NCBI GenBank assembly: GCA_027627705.1 | Contig: CP091242.1 | Location: 879,765-943,764, forward strand | Source of the DNA: Hyphomonadaceae bacterium BL14 | GTDB taxonomy: Bacteria > Pseudomonadota > Alphaproteobacteria > Caulobacterales > Maricaulaceae | Direction: 5' to 3' | Length of the DNA: 64,000 nt | In this document: piece by piece, positions 63,760 to 64,000 of the stretch | Layout of the letters: each line of letters begins with the position of its first letter | Position numbering within the stretch: position 1 is the stretch's first letter | Translations under genes and position numbers: made by a program | Notes under the pieces: generated by a model | Database searches by the model: none | Told to the model about the DNA's origin: nothing | The model's input: only the letters and a program-made list of their open reading frames with translations

Positions 63760-64000
63760 CGCGCGCCGGCTGCAGCTTCAACGGGTCTTCATTGTCGCGC
63801 TCGCGCTGGGCCTGACCGCCGTTTTCCTGTGGATGATCCGAGATTATCTCGGCGCGCTGTTTCTGGCCGCCGTGATGGCCATTTTCCTGATGCCGGTTCA
63901 GCGCAGGCTTTCATCACTGCTGGGCGGGCGGCCCAAGATCACCGCGTCCCTGCTTCTGGTTCTGGCCGTGTTTCTGATCCTCCTGCCCCTGCTGGCAGTC
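63749..64000 (+). CDS. AI-2E/PerM family transporter, partial (cut by window end)
   Basis: First 84 residues only. The start MVHDARRLQLQRVFIVALAL, two membrane segments, and the AVMAIFLMPVQRRLSSLLGG stretch match the AI-2E exporter/PerM family N-terminus. Start at 63749 overlaps dctM; AAGG lies 7 bases upstream. Despite the name, the family includes Na+/H+ antiporters, and a role in AI-2 export is not implied. The gene runs off the window. Confidence 0.75.
   Translation, partial: MVHDARRLQLQRVFIVALALGLTAVFLWMIRDYLGALFLAAVMAIFLMPVQRRLSSLLGGRPKITASLLLVLAVFLILLPLLAV

Noticed and set aside
1..64000. tRNA, rRNA, CRISPR, IS element or prophage
   Set aside because: I looked for T-arm sequences, direct-repeat arrays, transposase motifs and phage genes and saw none; a software search would be needed to exclude short or degenerate ones.

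Overview
This 64 kb window is gene-dense, high-GC chromosomal DNA from an alphaproteobacterium, most likely a dimorphic, prosthecate-type lineage (Maricaulales/Hyphomonadales or a close relative of Caulobacterales). The grounds are the protein families: a PopA-like cell-cycle protein with an intact c-di-GMP I-site and a dead GGDEF site, a PleC/DivJ-type histidine kinase, a short 4.5S SRP RNA just upstream of dnaX, a Bpt-type N-end-rule transferase and a membrane-anchored cytochrome c of CycM type. There is no plasmid, prophage, IS or CRISPR signature. The one clear foreign-looking stretch is an A+T-rich Mrr-like endonuclease gene at 16.6-17.5 kb.

Layout. 0.2-3.4 kb (minus): ketone-body/acyl-CoA genes scoA and scoB, oddly split by a secreted-protein gene, after a CaiB/AMACR-type CoA transferase. 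3.5-8.3 kb: popA-like gene convergent with mfd. 8.3-13.5 kb: small hypothetical, outer-membrane barrel, nudC, cycM-like cytochrome, prmA, a lipoprotein esterase, a small hypothetical. 13.8-16.6 kb: SRP RNA, dnaX, ybaB and a small membrane protein. 16.6-20.3 kb (minus): the Mrr-like singleton, an APH/ACAD10-like phosphotransferase, a lipoprotein amidohydrolase. 20.4-27.1 kb (minus): a MoxR - DUF58 - BatA/DUF4159 - vWA/amidotransferase-like operon. 27.1-31.5 kb (plus): a tightly overlapping run DUF1285 - CoA pyrophosphatase - small membrane protein - CCA-adding enzyme - tail-anchored unknown. 31.5-36.6 kb: enoyl-CoA hydratase, a paraoxonase-like lactonase, an iron-controlled bfd, and a homogentisate operon (hmgA - carbonic anhydrase - fahA).

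36.7-41.3 kb (plus): pyrB - inactive pyrC paralogue - plsY - dprA - conserved hypothetical. 41.4-44.5 kb: CheY-like regulator and PleC-like kinase. 44.5-46.9 kb: hspQ, ppx/gppA, rlmE. 46.9-53.8 kb (minus): tpiA - degenerate receiver protein - secG - panB - yfgM-like - bamB - der. 54.0-64 kb (plus): ppiD-like chaperone - trpE, an SLC13-type anion transporter, bpt, a complete TakP-type TRAP transporter (dctP-dctQ-dctM) and the start of an AI-2E/PerM family protein cut by the window edge.

The genome is very compact. Many neighbours share ATGA or GTGA stop/start overlaps. Three convergent pairs overlap through one CTA(G/A) shared by both stop codons. The points most worth a second look are the A+T-rich Mrr-like gene with an unrecognised C-terminal domain, the paraoxonase-like protein that keeps every PON1 calcium and histidine position I could align by eye, the PopA-like protein, two Fur-box-like sites before bfd, a carbonic anhydrase inside the homogentisate operon, and two receiver proteins that carry the same basic tail motif.
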